Shown here: piece after piece, positions 26,651-36,264 of the stretch
Layout: the number at the start of each line of letters is the position of its first letter
Position numbering within the stretch: the stretch's first letter is position 1
Assembly (NCBI RefSeq): GCF_003515705.1
Contig: NZ_QWEH01000011.1
Span: 1 to 64,000 of the forward strand
Source of the DNA: Oceanobacillus profundus
GTDB lineage: Bacteria; Bacillota; Bacilli; Bacillales; Amphibacillaceae
DNA length: 64,000 nt
Direction of reading: 5' to 3'
Program-made: the position numbers and the translations under genes
The notes under the pieces: model-generated
Database searches by the model: none
What the model was told of the DNA's origin: nothing
The model's input: the letters and a program-made list of their open reading frames with translations, nothing else

Positions 26651-26787
26651 AAGAGGTTGTTGAAAAAGTCCGGTAAACATGATAAGGAACTTCGACGCCC
26701 AGGACGTGTTAGTGTCGGCGTCACAAAGGGACGTTTCGACCTTAGCCGACCTCGGTCCTTTTTATCCTCCTTTTTGAACACGCACTT
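26651..26787. repeat. Full-length GTTCAAAAAG inverted-repeat element
   Basis: A 137-bp GC-richer element in AT-rich surroundings. Ends AAGAGGTTGTTGAAAAAGTC and TCCTCCTTTTTGAACACGC, inner inverted segments (GACGCC/GGCGTC, AGGACCGAGGTCGG-like arms). The copy at 6904-6949 keeps the ends but has lost the middle. No reading frame is shared, so it looks like a MITE or structured intergenic repeat. Confidence 0.7.
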
Positions 26788-26867
26788 TAATAGACTTTTT
26801 CTATGCTGTAACTTGAATTTTGATAAATTATGTTGCCTTGTTCAAATCTATGAAAGGAGATTCGATC

Positions 26868-28304
26868 ATGCCTATTTCTCTATTTTGGCTACTCATTACA
26901 ATGCTATTAACTTTCCCTACTACATTAGGTACACTTGATAATTTTCCTATCCAATTAAAGCACGAATCTCTAGAAAATACGGATAGTATACATAAAACAG
27001 CAACAATCGCTGATAGTCATATCGATACGATGATGAATGTACTTAACGAGAGCACATGGCTCCCAGAAGTCGATATTGGTGAAAATACTTCCCTTCATGC
27101 TGATATACCGAAGCTTGAGGAAGGTGGTATAAATGTAGGATTTTTCGCAGCATTCACAGAGGGATATTATGATAATAATCCTCGTAGTATTAGTCGTACA
27201 CTCGCATTAATTCATGCACTTTATTGGATGGAGGAAAATAATCAGGACCATTTTCAAATTGCCAAGACAACATTTGATATTTGGAAAACAATAAAAGCAG
27301 GTAAAATTGCAGCCGTCCCTACAATTGAAGGTGCCTATTCTTTAGAAGAGCATAATGCAATTGAATTACTCCATCAATATTACGACCTTGGTATTAAAGC
27401 GATTGGTTTTAATTGGAACTATTCCAATGCACTCGGTGAAGGTGCGAATAAAATATATGGAGACCCAGCAAGAACTCCTTCAAATGGTGGCTTAACGAAG
27501 CTTGGTGCTCAGGTTGCAACAGAAATGAATAAGCTAGGCATGGTTATTGATGTATCTCATATGTCAGAAAACACGTTTTGGGATGTATTAGAAGTCACCA
27601 ATGCTCCTATTATGGCAACACACTCTGGTGTCAAAGCGCTAAGAAATCACCAGCGCAACCTAACAGATGAGCAGCTAATCGCCCTTGCTGAAAATGGTGG
27701 TGTTGTTGGTATCGTCTTTTATCCAGTATTTTTAACGGATAAACCATCCGCCTATGTTACCGATATCGTTGATCACATTGATTATGCTGTTAATTTAATT
27801 GGGATTGATCACGTTGCATTAGGTTCTGACTTTGACGGTTCGGATATGCCTTCAGACTTACAAGATGCAACCGAGCTTTATAAAATTACGGATGAATTAC
27901 AAAACAGAGGGTATTCTGATGAGGAGATTGAAAAAATCCTTGGAAAAAATACGCTTCGTTTATTGTTAGAAGTTGAAAAATCTGCAACTAGCAATCCATA
28001 TGCAAAAGGGTTAGATTTCGAAATAAATCCGGAATATAGAATGGGTGAAATGATCGAAGAAACAACGCCAACTTTAGAAGCAACTATTGATGGTCCAGCA
28101 AATACAATTGAAACGCTGGATTTCAGAGTAATTGTCGATGGAGTTGCCTATGAACCGGAGTACGATAATAATTCTGCTACACTATCCTTCAAACTGACAG
28201 AACCTTTGACCGAGCATTTTCATGTTGTGACATTTGAGGCTGCAGATAAGGATGGAACCGTCCAGCGAGCTACGCGTATTTTCTATTTGAACAAGGAAGC
28301 GTAA
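26868..28304 (+). CDS. Membrane dipeptidase (peptidase family M19), secreted
   Basis: A 478-aa protein with a hydrophobic N-terminus (residues 1-22) and an M19 dipeptidase domain from about residue 45 to 385: zinc residues in ADSHID (H51, D53), the VPTIEGAYS glutamate, DVSHMSE, ATHSGVKAL and ALGSDFDGSD. It cleaves dipeptides, including D-amino-acid-containing ones, outside the cytoplasm. About 85 extra C-terminal residues (395-478) form a predicted beta-strand domain not needed for the M19 fold. ATG chosen because AAAGGAG lies 8 nt upstream; the n-region then lacks basic residues, unusual for a signal peptide. Confidence 0.87.
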   Translation: MPISLFWLLITMLLTFPTTLGTLDNFPIQLKHESLENTDSIHKTATIADSHIDTMMNVLNESTWLPEVDIGENTSLHADIPKLEEGGINVGFFAAFTEGYYDNNPRSISRTLALIHALYWMEENNQDHFQIAKTTFDIWKTIKAGKIAAVPTIEGAYSLEEHNAIELLHQYYDLGIKAIGFNWNYSNALGEGANKIYGDPARTPSNGGLTKLGAQVATEMNKLGMVIDVSHMSENTFWDVLEVTNAPIMATHSGVKALRNHQRNLTDEQLIALAENGGVVGIVFYPVFLTDKPSAYVTDIVDHIDYAVNLIGIDHVALGSDFDGSDMPSDLQDATELYKITDELQNRGYSDEEIEKILGKNTLRLLLEVEKSATSNPYAKGLDFEINPEYRMGEMIEETTPTLEATIDGPANTIETLDFRVIVDGVAYEPEYDNNSATLSFKLTEPLTEHFHVVTFEAADKDGTVQRATRIFYLNKEA

Positions 28305-28322
28305 AATGATACAAGCAAAATA

Positions 28323-28363
28323 AAATATCAACAGAGATTGATTGTAATCCTGTTGATATTTTT
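28323..28363. terminator. Bidirectional terminator between M19 dipeptidase and sodF
   Basis: Perfect 12-bp stem AAATATCAACAG/CTGTTGATATTT with a 15-nt loop. A and T runs on both sides serve the convergent genes. Confidence 0.85.
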
Positions 28364-28377
28364 ATGCTTTTCTTCTA

Positions 28378-29253
28378 CTAAGCCAATTTCCAGCGCAACG
28401 TTTTTGCTTTATGATATCGATCTGCAACTGCTGGCCAATTGACGACGTTCCACCACGCGTCAACATAATCCTTTTTCTCATTTAAATATTGTAAATAGTA
28501 AGCATGCTCCCATACATCTAGTACTAATAAAGGAATCATATCTTGCTGGGAAAGATTTTGGTGCTTCTCTGCTTGTAAAATTTCCATTCTTCCTGAACGT
28601 GGTGCCCAAACAAGCATCGCCCAGCCTCCACCTTCTACTTGGTCTGCTGCTTGAGTAAAGTGCTCCTTAAACTGTTCAAAACTGCCAAAGTCACGCTCGA
28701 TTGCTTGGAGTAATTCTCCTTCTGGTTGCCCTCCCGCATCAGGTGCCATAATCTCCCAAAATATCGTATGCAAATAATGCCCAGCACCATTAAAAGCAGC
28801 CTCTCGCTCCCAATGTTTAATGAGGTCAAAATCACCTGTTTGTCTTGCTTCTTCCATTTTAATTTCTGCTTTATTTAATCCATCCACATAACTTTGATGA
28901 TGTTTATCATGGTGTAAATACATAATTTCCTTTGCGATATACGGCTCTAATGCGTCATAAGGGTATGGAAGCGGCGGCAAATGATGTCCACCTATCGGAA
29001 CAAATGACTGCCTTTTCTCTGCTTGCACAAACACTTCTTTTTGCTCATACAATGCATAAACTTGTTCAACTAATTTAGAGATATACTGTTCATCTATAGT
29101 TTCTCGCTCTGCATCTGTAAACATGTGTTCAAATTGATTTAATATGCTAGCAAGCACTTCCTTTGTTTGTCCTTCAAAATGAGACAAATCGCGTTCAAGT
29201 TGACCCTTATTTTCCTGATACCATTTCTGCACTTCCATTAAGTATGAACTCAT
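28378..29253 (-). CDS. sodF: Fe/Mn superoxide dismutase, long form (SodF type)
   Basis: A 291-aa protein with a helical N-terminal extension of about 90 residues followed by the iron/manganese superoxide dismutase fold (LPPLPYPYDALEPYIAKEIMYLHHDKHHQSYV). Metal ligands are the His in HHDKHH, the second His in GHYLHTIFWE, and the Asp and His of LDVWEHAYYLQY. It converts superoxide to oxygen and peroxide. The extended architecture matches B. subtilis SodF (281 aa) rather than SodA (about 200 aa). ATG start with AGGAGG. It is a single gene with its own terminator. Confidence 0.9.
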   Translation of the reverse strand: MSSYLMEVQKWYQENKGQLERDLSHFEGQTKEVLASILNQFEHMFTDAERETIDEQYISKLVEQVYALYEQKEVFVQAEKRQSFVPIGGHHLPPLPYPYDALEPYIAKEIMYLHHDKHHQSYVDGLNKAEIKMEEARQTGDFDLIKHWEREAAFNGAGHYLHTIFWEIMAPDAGGQPEGELLQAIERDFGSFEQFKEHFTQAADQVEGGGWAMLVWAPRSGRMEILQAEKHQNLSQQDMIPLLVLDVWEHAYYLQYLNEKKDYVDAWWNVVNWPAVADRYHKAKTLRWKLA

Positions 29254-29330
29254 AATTCCCTCCTAATCACCATATTGATATTATCGTATGAGTAAATTGC
29301 TTAGATGTTCCTTAAAATTCTGCTGCTTAT

Positions 29331-30464
29331 TTATTCGGAGAGCCGTGAAATCGTCTCTGCCAATAAGAAGCATCTTTCCGTTAAAGAATCTATCTCTAAA
29401 TATTCATCTTCATTATGGAGCCCCCCACCAACAGGTCCTAGCCCATCCATTGTTGCTACTCCTAAATTAGCGGGGAATGATGCATCAGAGCCACCTCCAG
29501 TATGAACAGCTTTCAATTCAATTCCGATTGAGTCTGCAGCATCTTGAATCACCTGTAAAAGTTTCTTGTTTGCTTTATTTAATTCAAGAGGAAGCCGATT
29601 AATTCCACCTTTCAACGTAATATTTGTACCTTTTATATCAGGTTTAGCGCAGATCTCTTCAATTCTCTTCCTTACATACTTAGCTTGATCACTACTTGTA
29701 ATTCGCACATCTACCATGCCTTTTGCTTCAGATGGTACAACATTTACTGCATTTCCACCTTCAATCATACCAACATTAATCGATATTCCCTTTTGCGCAT
29801 TATTCAGCTGTTGAAGTTTGATAATTTTATGAGCAAGTTCTTCTATCGCACTTTTCCCTTCTTCTGGAGAAACTCCGGAATGTGCTGCTTTTCCTTTCAC
29901 AGATAAAATATATTTTCCACCTCCGCGTCTTTCCGAGACAATGGAACCATCTTTTCGTGCGGGTTCCATAATAAGTGCATATTTTTTCGTAGCAGAAACT
30001 TCCTCAATTAGTTTTCTAGACGTTGGTGAACCAATTTCTTCATCACTATTTAAAATAATCGTTACATTTTTATACGCATTGTTATGCTGATGATGGAGTG
30101 CTTTTATTGCATATAATAGTGTTACTAGACTTGACTTCATATCAATAACACCTGGTCCATATGCACGGGTTCCCTTAATGGTAAAAGGGCGCTCACTTAC
30201 AGTCCCTTCTGGAAAAACAGTATCCATATGTGCAACAAGTAAAATATCAGTTTCTTTATTTTTCTCGTATTCTATGACAACATTATTTCCGTATCGCTTA
30301 TTCTTCTTTATCGTAACCTGAAAACCCATCTCTCTAAATTGCTTTATCAATATTTCTGCTACTCTATCAATACCTTTTTTATAATACGATCCACTATCAA
30401 TGTTAACTAATTGTTCAATTAAATCGAGCATCTCCTTTTTTTGATTCAAAATGTACTTCTCCAT
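29331..30464 (-). CDS. M20-family carboxypeptidase (CPG2-like)
   Basis: A 377-aa M20 metallopeptidase similar to glutamate carboxypeptidase G2: metal-binding HMDTVFPEG (His and Asp near residues 80-82), DMKSS (Asp near 108), SDEEIGS (catalytic Glu pair near 142-143), MEPARKDG and the lid-domain HSGVSPEEGKSAIEELA; a final HNEDEYL supplies the last His. It removes C-terminal residues, often glutamate, from peptides or folate-like substrates. It is the last gene of the second peptide importer operon and overlaps the ATPase gene by 50 nt in another frame. GGAAGG precedes the ATG. Confidence 0.87.
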   Translation of the reverse strand: MEKYILNQKKEMLDLIEQLVNIDSGSYYKKGIDRVAEILIKQFREMGFQVTIKKNKRYGNNVVIEYEKNKETDILLVAHMDTVFPEGTVSERPFTIKGTRAYGPGVIDMKSSLVTLLYAIKALHHQHNNAYKNVTIILNSDEEIGSPTSRKLIEEVSATKKYALIMEPARKDGSIVSERRGGGKYILSVKGKAAHSGVSPEEGKSAIEELAHKIIKLQQLNNAQKGISINVGMIEGGNAVNVVPSEAKGMVDVRITSSDQAKYVRKRIEEICAKPDIKGTNITLKGGINRLPLELNKANKKLLQVIQDAADSIGIELKAVHTGGGSDASFPANLGVATMDGLGPVGGGLHNEDEYLEIDSLTERCFLLAETISRLSE

Positions 30465-31488
30465 GATGATTTCCTTCCCTTAGATAGACAATCCCCTTAT
30501 CCTCCCTTAAGGGATAGTGACACGCTGCGAAATGTCCGGATTCTTTTTCTTCAAATAATGGCTCCTCTTGTGCACAAAGTTCTGTAGCATACGGACAGCG
30601 TGGATGAAAAACACAACCTGAAGGTGGATGAACGGCGTTTGGGATATCTCCTTTTATTAATACTCTATGTTCTTTCAAATCCCGCTGTGTGGGGTCTGGC
30701 ACAGGAATAGCTGCTAAGAGCCCCTTAGTATATGGATGCATCGGCTTTTTAAATAGATTCTCTTTTGTTGTTAACTCAACAATTTTCCCTAAATACATGA
30801 CAGCGATACGATCACTAATATGTTTCACAACAGGAAGACCATGTGCAATAAAAAGATACGTAATTTGAAGTTCCTTCTGAAGTTTTACAAGTAGATTTAA
30901 AATTTGGGATTGAATGGATACATCAAGCGCAGATACAGGTTCATCGCACACAATTAACTTCGGATTCAAGGCAATAGCTCGTGCAATACCAATACGTTGT
31001 CTCTGACCTCCGCTAAATTCATGTGGATAACGATTTGCATAGGAAGGATTCAGTCCGACAACCTTCATTAATTCTAGCACGCGTTCTTCAAGTACTTTTT
31101 TCGATATTGTTTGATGTGTTCGAATTGGTTCTGCTATTAAATCAAATACACGCATTCGTGGATTAAGGGAGGAATAAGGATCCTGGAAAATAATCTGAAT
31201 GTCTGATCGTTTCTTTCGCAATGCTTCCCCTTTTAATTTCGTTATATCCTCGCCTTCAAAATAAATCTCTCCTGCGGTTGGTTCTAATAACTGAACAATC
31301 ATATTACCCGTTGTCGATTTACCACACCCTGATTCTCCAACAATACCGAGTGTTTCCCCCGCATCGATAAAAAAGCTAACATCATTTACTGCTTTTAAAT
31401 CGTTTTTATTTCTTTTTAAAAAGCCACTTTTAACTTCAAAAGATTTCTTTAATCCTCTCACTTCAAGTAAATGCCCTTTCCCTGTCAA
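30415..31488 (-). CDS. Peptide ABC transporter ATP-binding protein (DppF type)
   Basis: A 357-aa ATPase with Walker A GESGCGKS near residue 53, FQDPYSSLNPRM, signature FSGGQRQR and Walker [13 protein letters not shown]. The C-terminal cysteine pattern (GCVFHPRCPYATELC) is that of DppF. It has a tail of about 25 residues beyond the usual CHYPL end, and this tail overlaps the start of the M20 gene. That could be natural or the result of a lost stop codon. TTG start overlapping the preceding stop by 4 nt. Confidence 0.9.
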   Translation of the reverse strand: MTGKGHLLEVRGLKKSFEVKSGFLKRNKNDLKAVNDVSFFIDAGETLGIVGESGCGKSTTGNMIVQLLEPTAGEIYFEGEDITKLKGEALRKKRSDIQIIFQDPYSSLNPRMRVFDLIAEPIRTHQTISKKVLEERVLELMKVVGLNPSYANRYPHEFSGGQRQRIGIARAIALNPKLIVCDEPVSALDVSIQSQILNLLVKLQKELQITYLFIAHGLPVVKHISDRIAVMYLGKIVELTTKENLFKKPMHPYTKGLLAAIPVPDPTQRDLKEHRVLIKGDIPNAVHPPSGCVFHPRCPYATELCAQEEPLFEEKESGHFAACHYPLREDKGIVYLREGNHHGEVHFESKKGDARFN

Positions 31489-32468
31489 GTTCCTTCCCCC
31501 TTTCTTTCATGTAGCCAGCATCTAACCAAATGCCCGGGTTTGACCTCGATTAATTCTGGATGAACCGTTCTGCAGGTTTCCATAACCAAAGCACAACGGT
31601 CTGCGAATCGGCAGCCGATTGGATAATCAATTGGATTTGGCACAGAGCCAGGAATAGGTACTAGTTCTTCTTTTAATTCATGCACTTTTGGTGTACTGGA
31701 GAGAAGTCCCTTCGTATACGGATGTTTCGGATGCTTAAATAACGTAAAGACATCTGTTTCTTCAACAATTTGACCACCATACATAACGATAACTCGATCC
31801 GCCATCTCAGCTACAACACCTAAATCATGTGTAATCAGCAGAATTGATGTTTCGAATTCAATAATTAATTCTTTCATTAAATGAAGTATCTGAGCTTGTA
31901 TGGTAACATCAAGTGCTGTTGTTGGTTCATCTGCAATTAATAATTCGGGGTTACAGGATAATGCCATTGCAATCATTACTCGTTGTCGCATTCCACCGCT
32001 TAAAGCATGCGGATAGGAATGAAACACTCTATCAGGCCGTGGGATGCCAACCTTTGTCAGCATCTCAATCGTCAGCTGCTTTGCTTCTTTTTTACTTTTA
32101 TGTTGATGCTCGATAATAGATTCTGAAATTTGATTTCCCACTGTAAATACTGGATTTAAAGAGGTTAGCGGTTCTTGGAAGATCATAGCTATTTTATTGC
32201 CACGAATTGCTCGCATTTTTTTCATAGAATAGTCTACTAGATTATGGCCTTCAAAGAGGATTTCTCCAGATTCAATTCGACCTGGCGGATCAATCAAACG
32301 CATCAGTGATAGTGAGGTTACACTTTTTCCGGATCCTGATTCACCTACAATTGCAAGTATTTCCCCTTTGTTAATCGATAAGGATACATCATCAACCGCG
32401 GGCACAGTTCCATCTTCTGTATGAAAATAGGTCCTCAGATTTTTAATGTGAATGAACGGTTCCTTCAT
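31485..32468 (-). CDS. Peptide ABC transporter ATP-binding protein (DppD type)
   Basis: A 327-aa ATPase: Walker A GESGSGKS near 41-48, [12 protein letters not shown], signature LSGGM, Walker [13 protein letters not shown] and the C-terminal GCRFADRC and RCWLHE cysteines. It is the partner of the following DppF-type ATPase in the second importer. ATG start with AAGGAGG, 22 nt after the DppC-type gene. Confidence 0.92.
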   Translation of the reverse strand: MKEPFIHIKNLRTYFHTEDGTVPAVDDVSLSINKGEILAIVGESGSGKSVTSLSLMRLIDPPGRIESGEILFEGHNLVDYSMKKMRAIRGNKIAMIFQEPLTSLNPVFTVGNQISESIIEHQHKSKKEAKQLTIEMLTKVGIPRPDRVFHSYPHALSGGMRQRVMIAMALSCNPELLIADEPTTALDVTIQAQILHLMKELIIEFETSILLITHDLGVVAEMADRVIVMYGGQIVEETDVFTLFKHPKHPYTKGLLSSTPKVHELKEELVPIPGSVPNPIDYPIGCRFADRCALVMETCRTVHPELIEVKPGHLVRCWLHERKGEGT

Positions 32469-32490
32469 TGTTATTCCTCCTTATCGGCGT

Positions 32491-33405
32491 CTATTTTGTT
32501 CGGGGGTCCAGCACATCACGGAGCCAATCACCTAAAAAGATAATACCGAGAACCGTTATGGTTATCGCAATGCCTGGAAAGGTCGCCAACCACCAGCTTG
32601 TAGCTAAGTAATCCCTTCCATCACTTAAAACCGTACCCCATGATACGGTCGGGGGCTGTATACCCAACCCTAGAAAACTTAAAGACGATTCTAAGATAAT
32701 CGTTGACGCTACACTCAATGTTGAAATAACAATAAATGTTGAGATAACATTAGGCAGCAGATGTCTTATTATAATCTTATTATTTTTCACACCAATGGAC
32801 CTGGCCGCCCTTACAAAATCTCTTTCCTTTATCGATAGAACTTCACCGCGCACCAGTCTTGCATACGATGTCCAATTTGTTAAACCGAGCACAATAATCA
32901 GCGTGATAATACTCGGTCCAAAAACGGCTAAAAAGACGAGTGAAAAAAGAATGGTTGGTATGGCGAGAAATGAATCTACAAAGCGCATTAAAATATTATC
33001 TAAAAGCCCACCGTAAAACCCGGCAATTAATCCGATACAGACACCAATTATTCCAGATAATAGAACTGCCGCAATCCCGACAAGCAATGATACTTGAGAA
33101 CCGTAAATTATTCGGCTTAAAATATCTCTCCCTAGATTATCTGTTCCAAGTAAATGTTCTGCGCTTCCCCCTTCCATCCATGAAGGCGGTACATGCAATC
33201 CCCCCGGATTAATAGCATTTGGATCATGCGGTGCAAGTATTGGTGCAAAAACAGCTACGAGGGTTATAAAGAACACAATGAGAAGTCCTACTGTTCCTGT
33301 CTTACTTCTGAGAAGCAGCTTACTCCATCTTTTGATTGTTCCATTTCGTTTTCTCATATAAACTTGAGAATCTGCATCAATTATTGCTTTCGATTGCTCT
33401 CCCAA
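32491..33405 (-). CDS. Peptide ABC transporter permease (DppC type)
   Basis: A 304-aa permease with an N-terminal cytoplasmic stretch of about 30 residues, one helix, the LLGTDNLGRDILSRIIYG motif, an EAA loop (DFVRAARSIGVKNNKIIIRH) and the GIQPPTVSWGTVL and LDPRTK end. TTG start with GGAGG, 13 nt after the DppB-type gene. Confidence 0.92.
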   Translation of the reverse strand: MGEQSKAIIDADSQVYMRKRNGTIKRWSKLLLRSKTGTVGLLIVFFITLVAVFAPILAPHDPNAINPGGLHVPPSWMEGGSAEHLLGTDNLGRDILSRIIYGSQVSLLVGIAAVLLSGIIGVCIGLIAGFYGGLLDNILMRFVDSFLAIPTILFSLVFLAVFGPSIITLIIVLGLTNWTSYARLVRGEVLSIKERDFVRAARSIGVKNNKIIIRHLLPNVISTFIVISTLSVASTIILESSLSFLGLGIQPPTVSWGTVLSDGRDYLATSWWLATFPGIAITITVLGIIFLGDWLRDVLDPRTK

Positions 33406-33418
33406 TCACTTCGACCTC

Positions 33419-34336
33419 CTAATTCAATTTAATACGAGGGTCAAGGATGCGGTAAATGATATCAGCTAACAGATTCATCAGTATGACAATCGCTGCAATA
33501 ATCATGACACATGCCTGAACAATCGCCATGTCACGCGTATTGACTGCCTGTATTAGTAATTGTCCTATTCCCGGCCATGCGAATACCGTTTCGGTGATTA
33601 GGGCTCCGCCAATCAGTGTTGATGTTTGTAGTGCGGTTATCGTTACAAAAGGAATAAGCGCGTTACGAAAAGCATGTTTATAAATCACGTGCACCGATTT
33701 AATTCCTTTGCTTTTGGCAGTCCGTATATAATCCTGATTTAATATTTCGAGCATGCTTGAACGTATCAGCCTTGTCATTTCAGCAGCAATCCCTGTTCCT
33801 AATGTGATAGCAGGAAGAATCAGGTGAGCAATACTCCCTCTTCCCGATACCGGTAATACACCTAATGTTACCGAGAACAATAAAATCAGCATAATACCAA
33901 GCCAAAAATTCGGCATCGCTTTTCCAACAACTGCAGCACCAGTAGCAATTAAATCAATACTTGAATTTTGTTTTGTCGCGGACCAGATTCCAAATGGTAT
34001 AGCTATCATAATTGCAATCACAATCGCTGCAATCGCTAACTCAAACGTAGCCGGAAGCCGTTCTAAAACGACAGATAACGCATCTTGTCCATAGCGAAAA
34101 GATTCTCCAAAATCCCCTTGAATCATACGAAAAACATAGTTTCCATACTGTATATAAAAGGGTTCATTTAGTCCAAGCGATTCTCGCAACTGTTCAATTT
34201 CTTCCAATGCAGCATCCTCTGGAAGCATGAGCGCAACAGGGTCACCAGCAATAAAAACGAGTGTAAAAACAATAAATGAAATGATTAGTAAGACTGGAAT
34301 AATTTGCAGCATTCTCCTTACGATGTAATGCATCAT
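33419..34336 (-). CDS. Peptide ABC transporter permease (DppB type)
   Basis: A 305-aa six-helix permease with VFIAGDPVALMLPEDA near residue 27, the EAA loop (DYIRTAKSKGIKSVHVIYKHAFRN) and the LDPRIKLN ending. Two adjacent ATG codons start the gene; either is possible. It lies 65 nt after the binding-protein gene, with a purine-rich site upstream. Confidence 0.92.
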   Translation of the reverse strand: MMHYIVRRMLQIIPVLLIISFIVFTLVFIAGDPVALMLPEDAALEEIEQLRESLGLNEPFYIQYGNYVFRMIQGDFGESFRYGQDALSVVLERLPATFELAIAAIVIAIMIAIPFGIWSATKQNSSIDLIATGAAVVGKAMPNFWLGIMLILLFSVTLGVLPVSGRGSIAHLILPAITLGTGIAAEMTRLIRSSMLEILNQDYIRTAKSKGIKSVHVIYKHAFRNALIPFVTITALQTSTLIGGALITETVFAWPGIGQLLIQAVNTRDMAIVQACVMIIAAIVILMNLLADIIYRILDPRIKLN

Positions 34337-34401
34337 CTGTCGCCACCTTCCTGTTAGGTATGGAAAGGAAGAGTGGAGACATTCCCCACCCTTAGCAAGT
34401 G

Positions 34402-35961
34402 CTACTTTCTAGTAATCGAATCGATATAAATCATCTCATCCATCGTTGGCTTATAATCAATGTGATCAACCACCCCTATATTTATTGACTCTTGGTGCAA
34501 GACAAGGTGTGCAACATCTTCAGCAAGCAGTTCTTGAATTTTTATATATTGCTCATTTCTCTCCTCTGCATCCATATTTTGTTCAGCAGCTGCTAGCAAT
34601 TCCTCTACTTCATCATTTCGATAATCAAGCTGTCCGATAAAACGATCATACCGGTAATAATCAAGTGCATTTGCGGCATCAAACATCGAATTACCAAGCC
34701 CTAATAAATAAGCGTCTTTGTTTTCTCCAGCGTTTCGCAGTTCAAGATAATTACTCCACTCCATAAATTCGATATTTATTGTTACTCCTATTTCTGCTAA
34801 CATTCCAGCTACCATCTCTGCAATTTCCGCATCCTGCAAGTAACGTCCTCTAGGTGAATGAAGTGTCATTTCAAATCCATCTTTAAACCCGGCTTCAGCT
34901 AATAATTCCTTTGCTCTTTCCGGATCATAATTATACGTATTATATAAATGCTCTGCATGACCAACATCGCCCGGACCAACACGAGTTATCGTTGGTGTAC
35001 CAGCACCTCCTAGTATATTGTCTACAATTGCTTGATTGTCGATTGCTAAATCTAGCGCTTCACGCACTCTCCTGTCTTCTGTTGGATAACCTTCCGTCGA
35101 CCTTAAGAAAATCATTAATGTTCGATTGGAAATTCCTTGTGTTAAATAGGTCCCTTCATTTTCATTTACTCGCACCCAATCACTAGGTGGAATATTGACA
35201 GCCATATCGACCCCACCTGTCAGTAATTCGGAAACCCGTGTTGAATTTTCTGGAATAATCCGATAAACAATTTCATCCCATTCTTCATTTTTCTCATCAA
35301 AATAATCCCCATATGTTTTCAGCACAATCCGGTCATCCCGAACCCATTCGACAAACTCAAACGGCCCAGTCCCTATTGGATTTGCAAGAAAATGATCGAA
35401 GCCATTTTCTTCAATATAATTTGCAGGTAAAATACTTGAGCCAATTCTTGAAATACGATTTAACAGGGCAGGATCTGGTTCATGTGTATGAATACGAAAT
35501 GTAGTGTCATCGATAACTTCAACCTCCTTAATTGTTTTATAGTTCGCATGGTCAAGCAGTGTCGTATCAGTTGCTACACGTTCCAGCGAATACTTGACAT
35601 CAGCTGAAGTTAAGGCGTCACCATTATGAAACGTCACCCCATCCTTCAATTTAAATTCCCATGTTAAGTCATCGATATTTTCATAGCTTTCCGCTAAATC
35701 CGGCTCCATTTCTCCTGTTTCGTTATTTCGTTTTACCAAATAATTAAACATATTAATATGAATAGCTTCTGTTGAGGTATTATTGTGATTATGCACATCA
35801 AACGATACCATGTCTGTGCCGAGTGCAATTGTTAGTGTACGATTATCTTCGTTACCTTCTTCCGTTTTACCAGCTTCCCCATTTTTTTCACCAGTACAAC
35901 CAACTAAAAGCCCGATTGCAATAAACAGGATACAGATAAACCAAAGCTGTTTTCTCTTCAT
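34402..35961 (-). CDS. Peptide ABC transporter substrate-binding lipoprotein (SBP family 5)
   Basis: A 519-aa lipoprotein with lipobox LLVGC (Cys22) and the family-5 solute-binding fold: TWEFKLKDGVTFHNGDALTSADVKYS, IGTGPFEFVEW, VREALDLAIDNQAIVDN and AKELLAEAGFKDGF. It is the first gene of the second importer operon (binding protein, DppB, DppC, DppD, DppF, M20 peptidase), a different order from the operon at 11.8-18.5 kb. The acidic linker after Cys22 is normal for such lipoproteins. ATG start with AAAAGGGGG. Confidence 0.93.
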   Translation of the reverse strand: MKRKQLWFICILFIAIGLLVGCTGEKNGEAGKTEEGNEDNRTLTIALGTDMVSFDVHNHNNTSTEAIHINMFNYLVKRNNETGEMEPDLAESYENIDDLTWEFKLKDGVTFHNGDALTSADVKYSLERVATDTTLLDHANYKTIKEVEVIDDTTFRIHTHEPDPALLNRISRIGSSILPANYIEENGFDHFLANPIGTGPFEFVEWVRDDRIVLKTYGDYFDEKNEEWDEIVYRIIPENSTRVSELLTGGVDMAVNIPPSDWVRVNENEGTYLTQGISNRTLMIFLRSTEGYPTEDRRVREALDLAIDNQAIVDNILGGAGTPTITRVGPGDVGHAEHLYNTYNYDPERAKELLAEAGFKDGFEMTLHSPRGRYLQDAEIAEMVAGMLAEIGVTINIEFMEWSNYLELRNAGENKDAYLLGLGNSMFDAANALDYYRYDRFIGQLDYRNDEVEELLAAAEQNMDAEERNEQYIKIQELLAEDVAHLVLHQESINIGVVDHIDYKPTMDEMIYIDSITRK

Positions 35962-36214
35962 CTTATTGCCCCCTTTTGAAAAAAATTCTATTTCTATTGA
36001 AAATCAGTAAACCCATTATTTATTTTATTAAGGTGTAATGTCATTGGGAGAACTAGCGGATTGATGCGATGGATATACTATGAAAGTTGGCTGGCGAGAG
36101 GATAGATTAGAACTTCGGTTATATTCAATTGATTATATGTTATGGGATAAAAATTGATGATTATTTTTCGATAGGGGTGGGTTCGAATCGTTGGGATTTA
36201 AATTAATGTTATGT
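35962..36214. other. Promoter region of the second peptide importer operon
   Basis: About 250 nt without coding potential. It must contain the minus-strand promoter of the binding-protein gene, but no convincing -35/-10 pair or cre box is visible. Confidence 0.45.
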
Positions 36215-36264
36215 CCATGAAAAAGATGAGTAAGAAACAGTCATTCTACTCATCTTTTTCATGG
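36215..36264. terminator. Perfect 18-bp hairpin downstream of the pyrimidine-degradation genes
   Basis: Arms CCATGAAAAAGATGAGTA and TACTCATCTTTTTCATGG, with a 14-nt loop. It is a perfect stem 180 nt past the minus-strand hydrolase gene. The T-rich part is inside the stem, so it may act as terminator or RNA-stabilising end. Confidence 0.6.
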
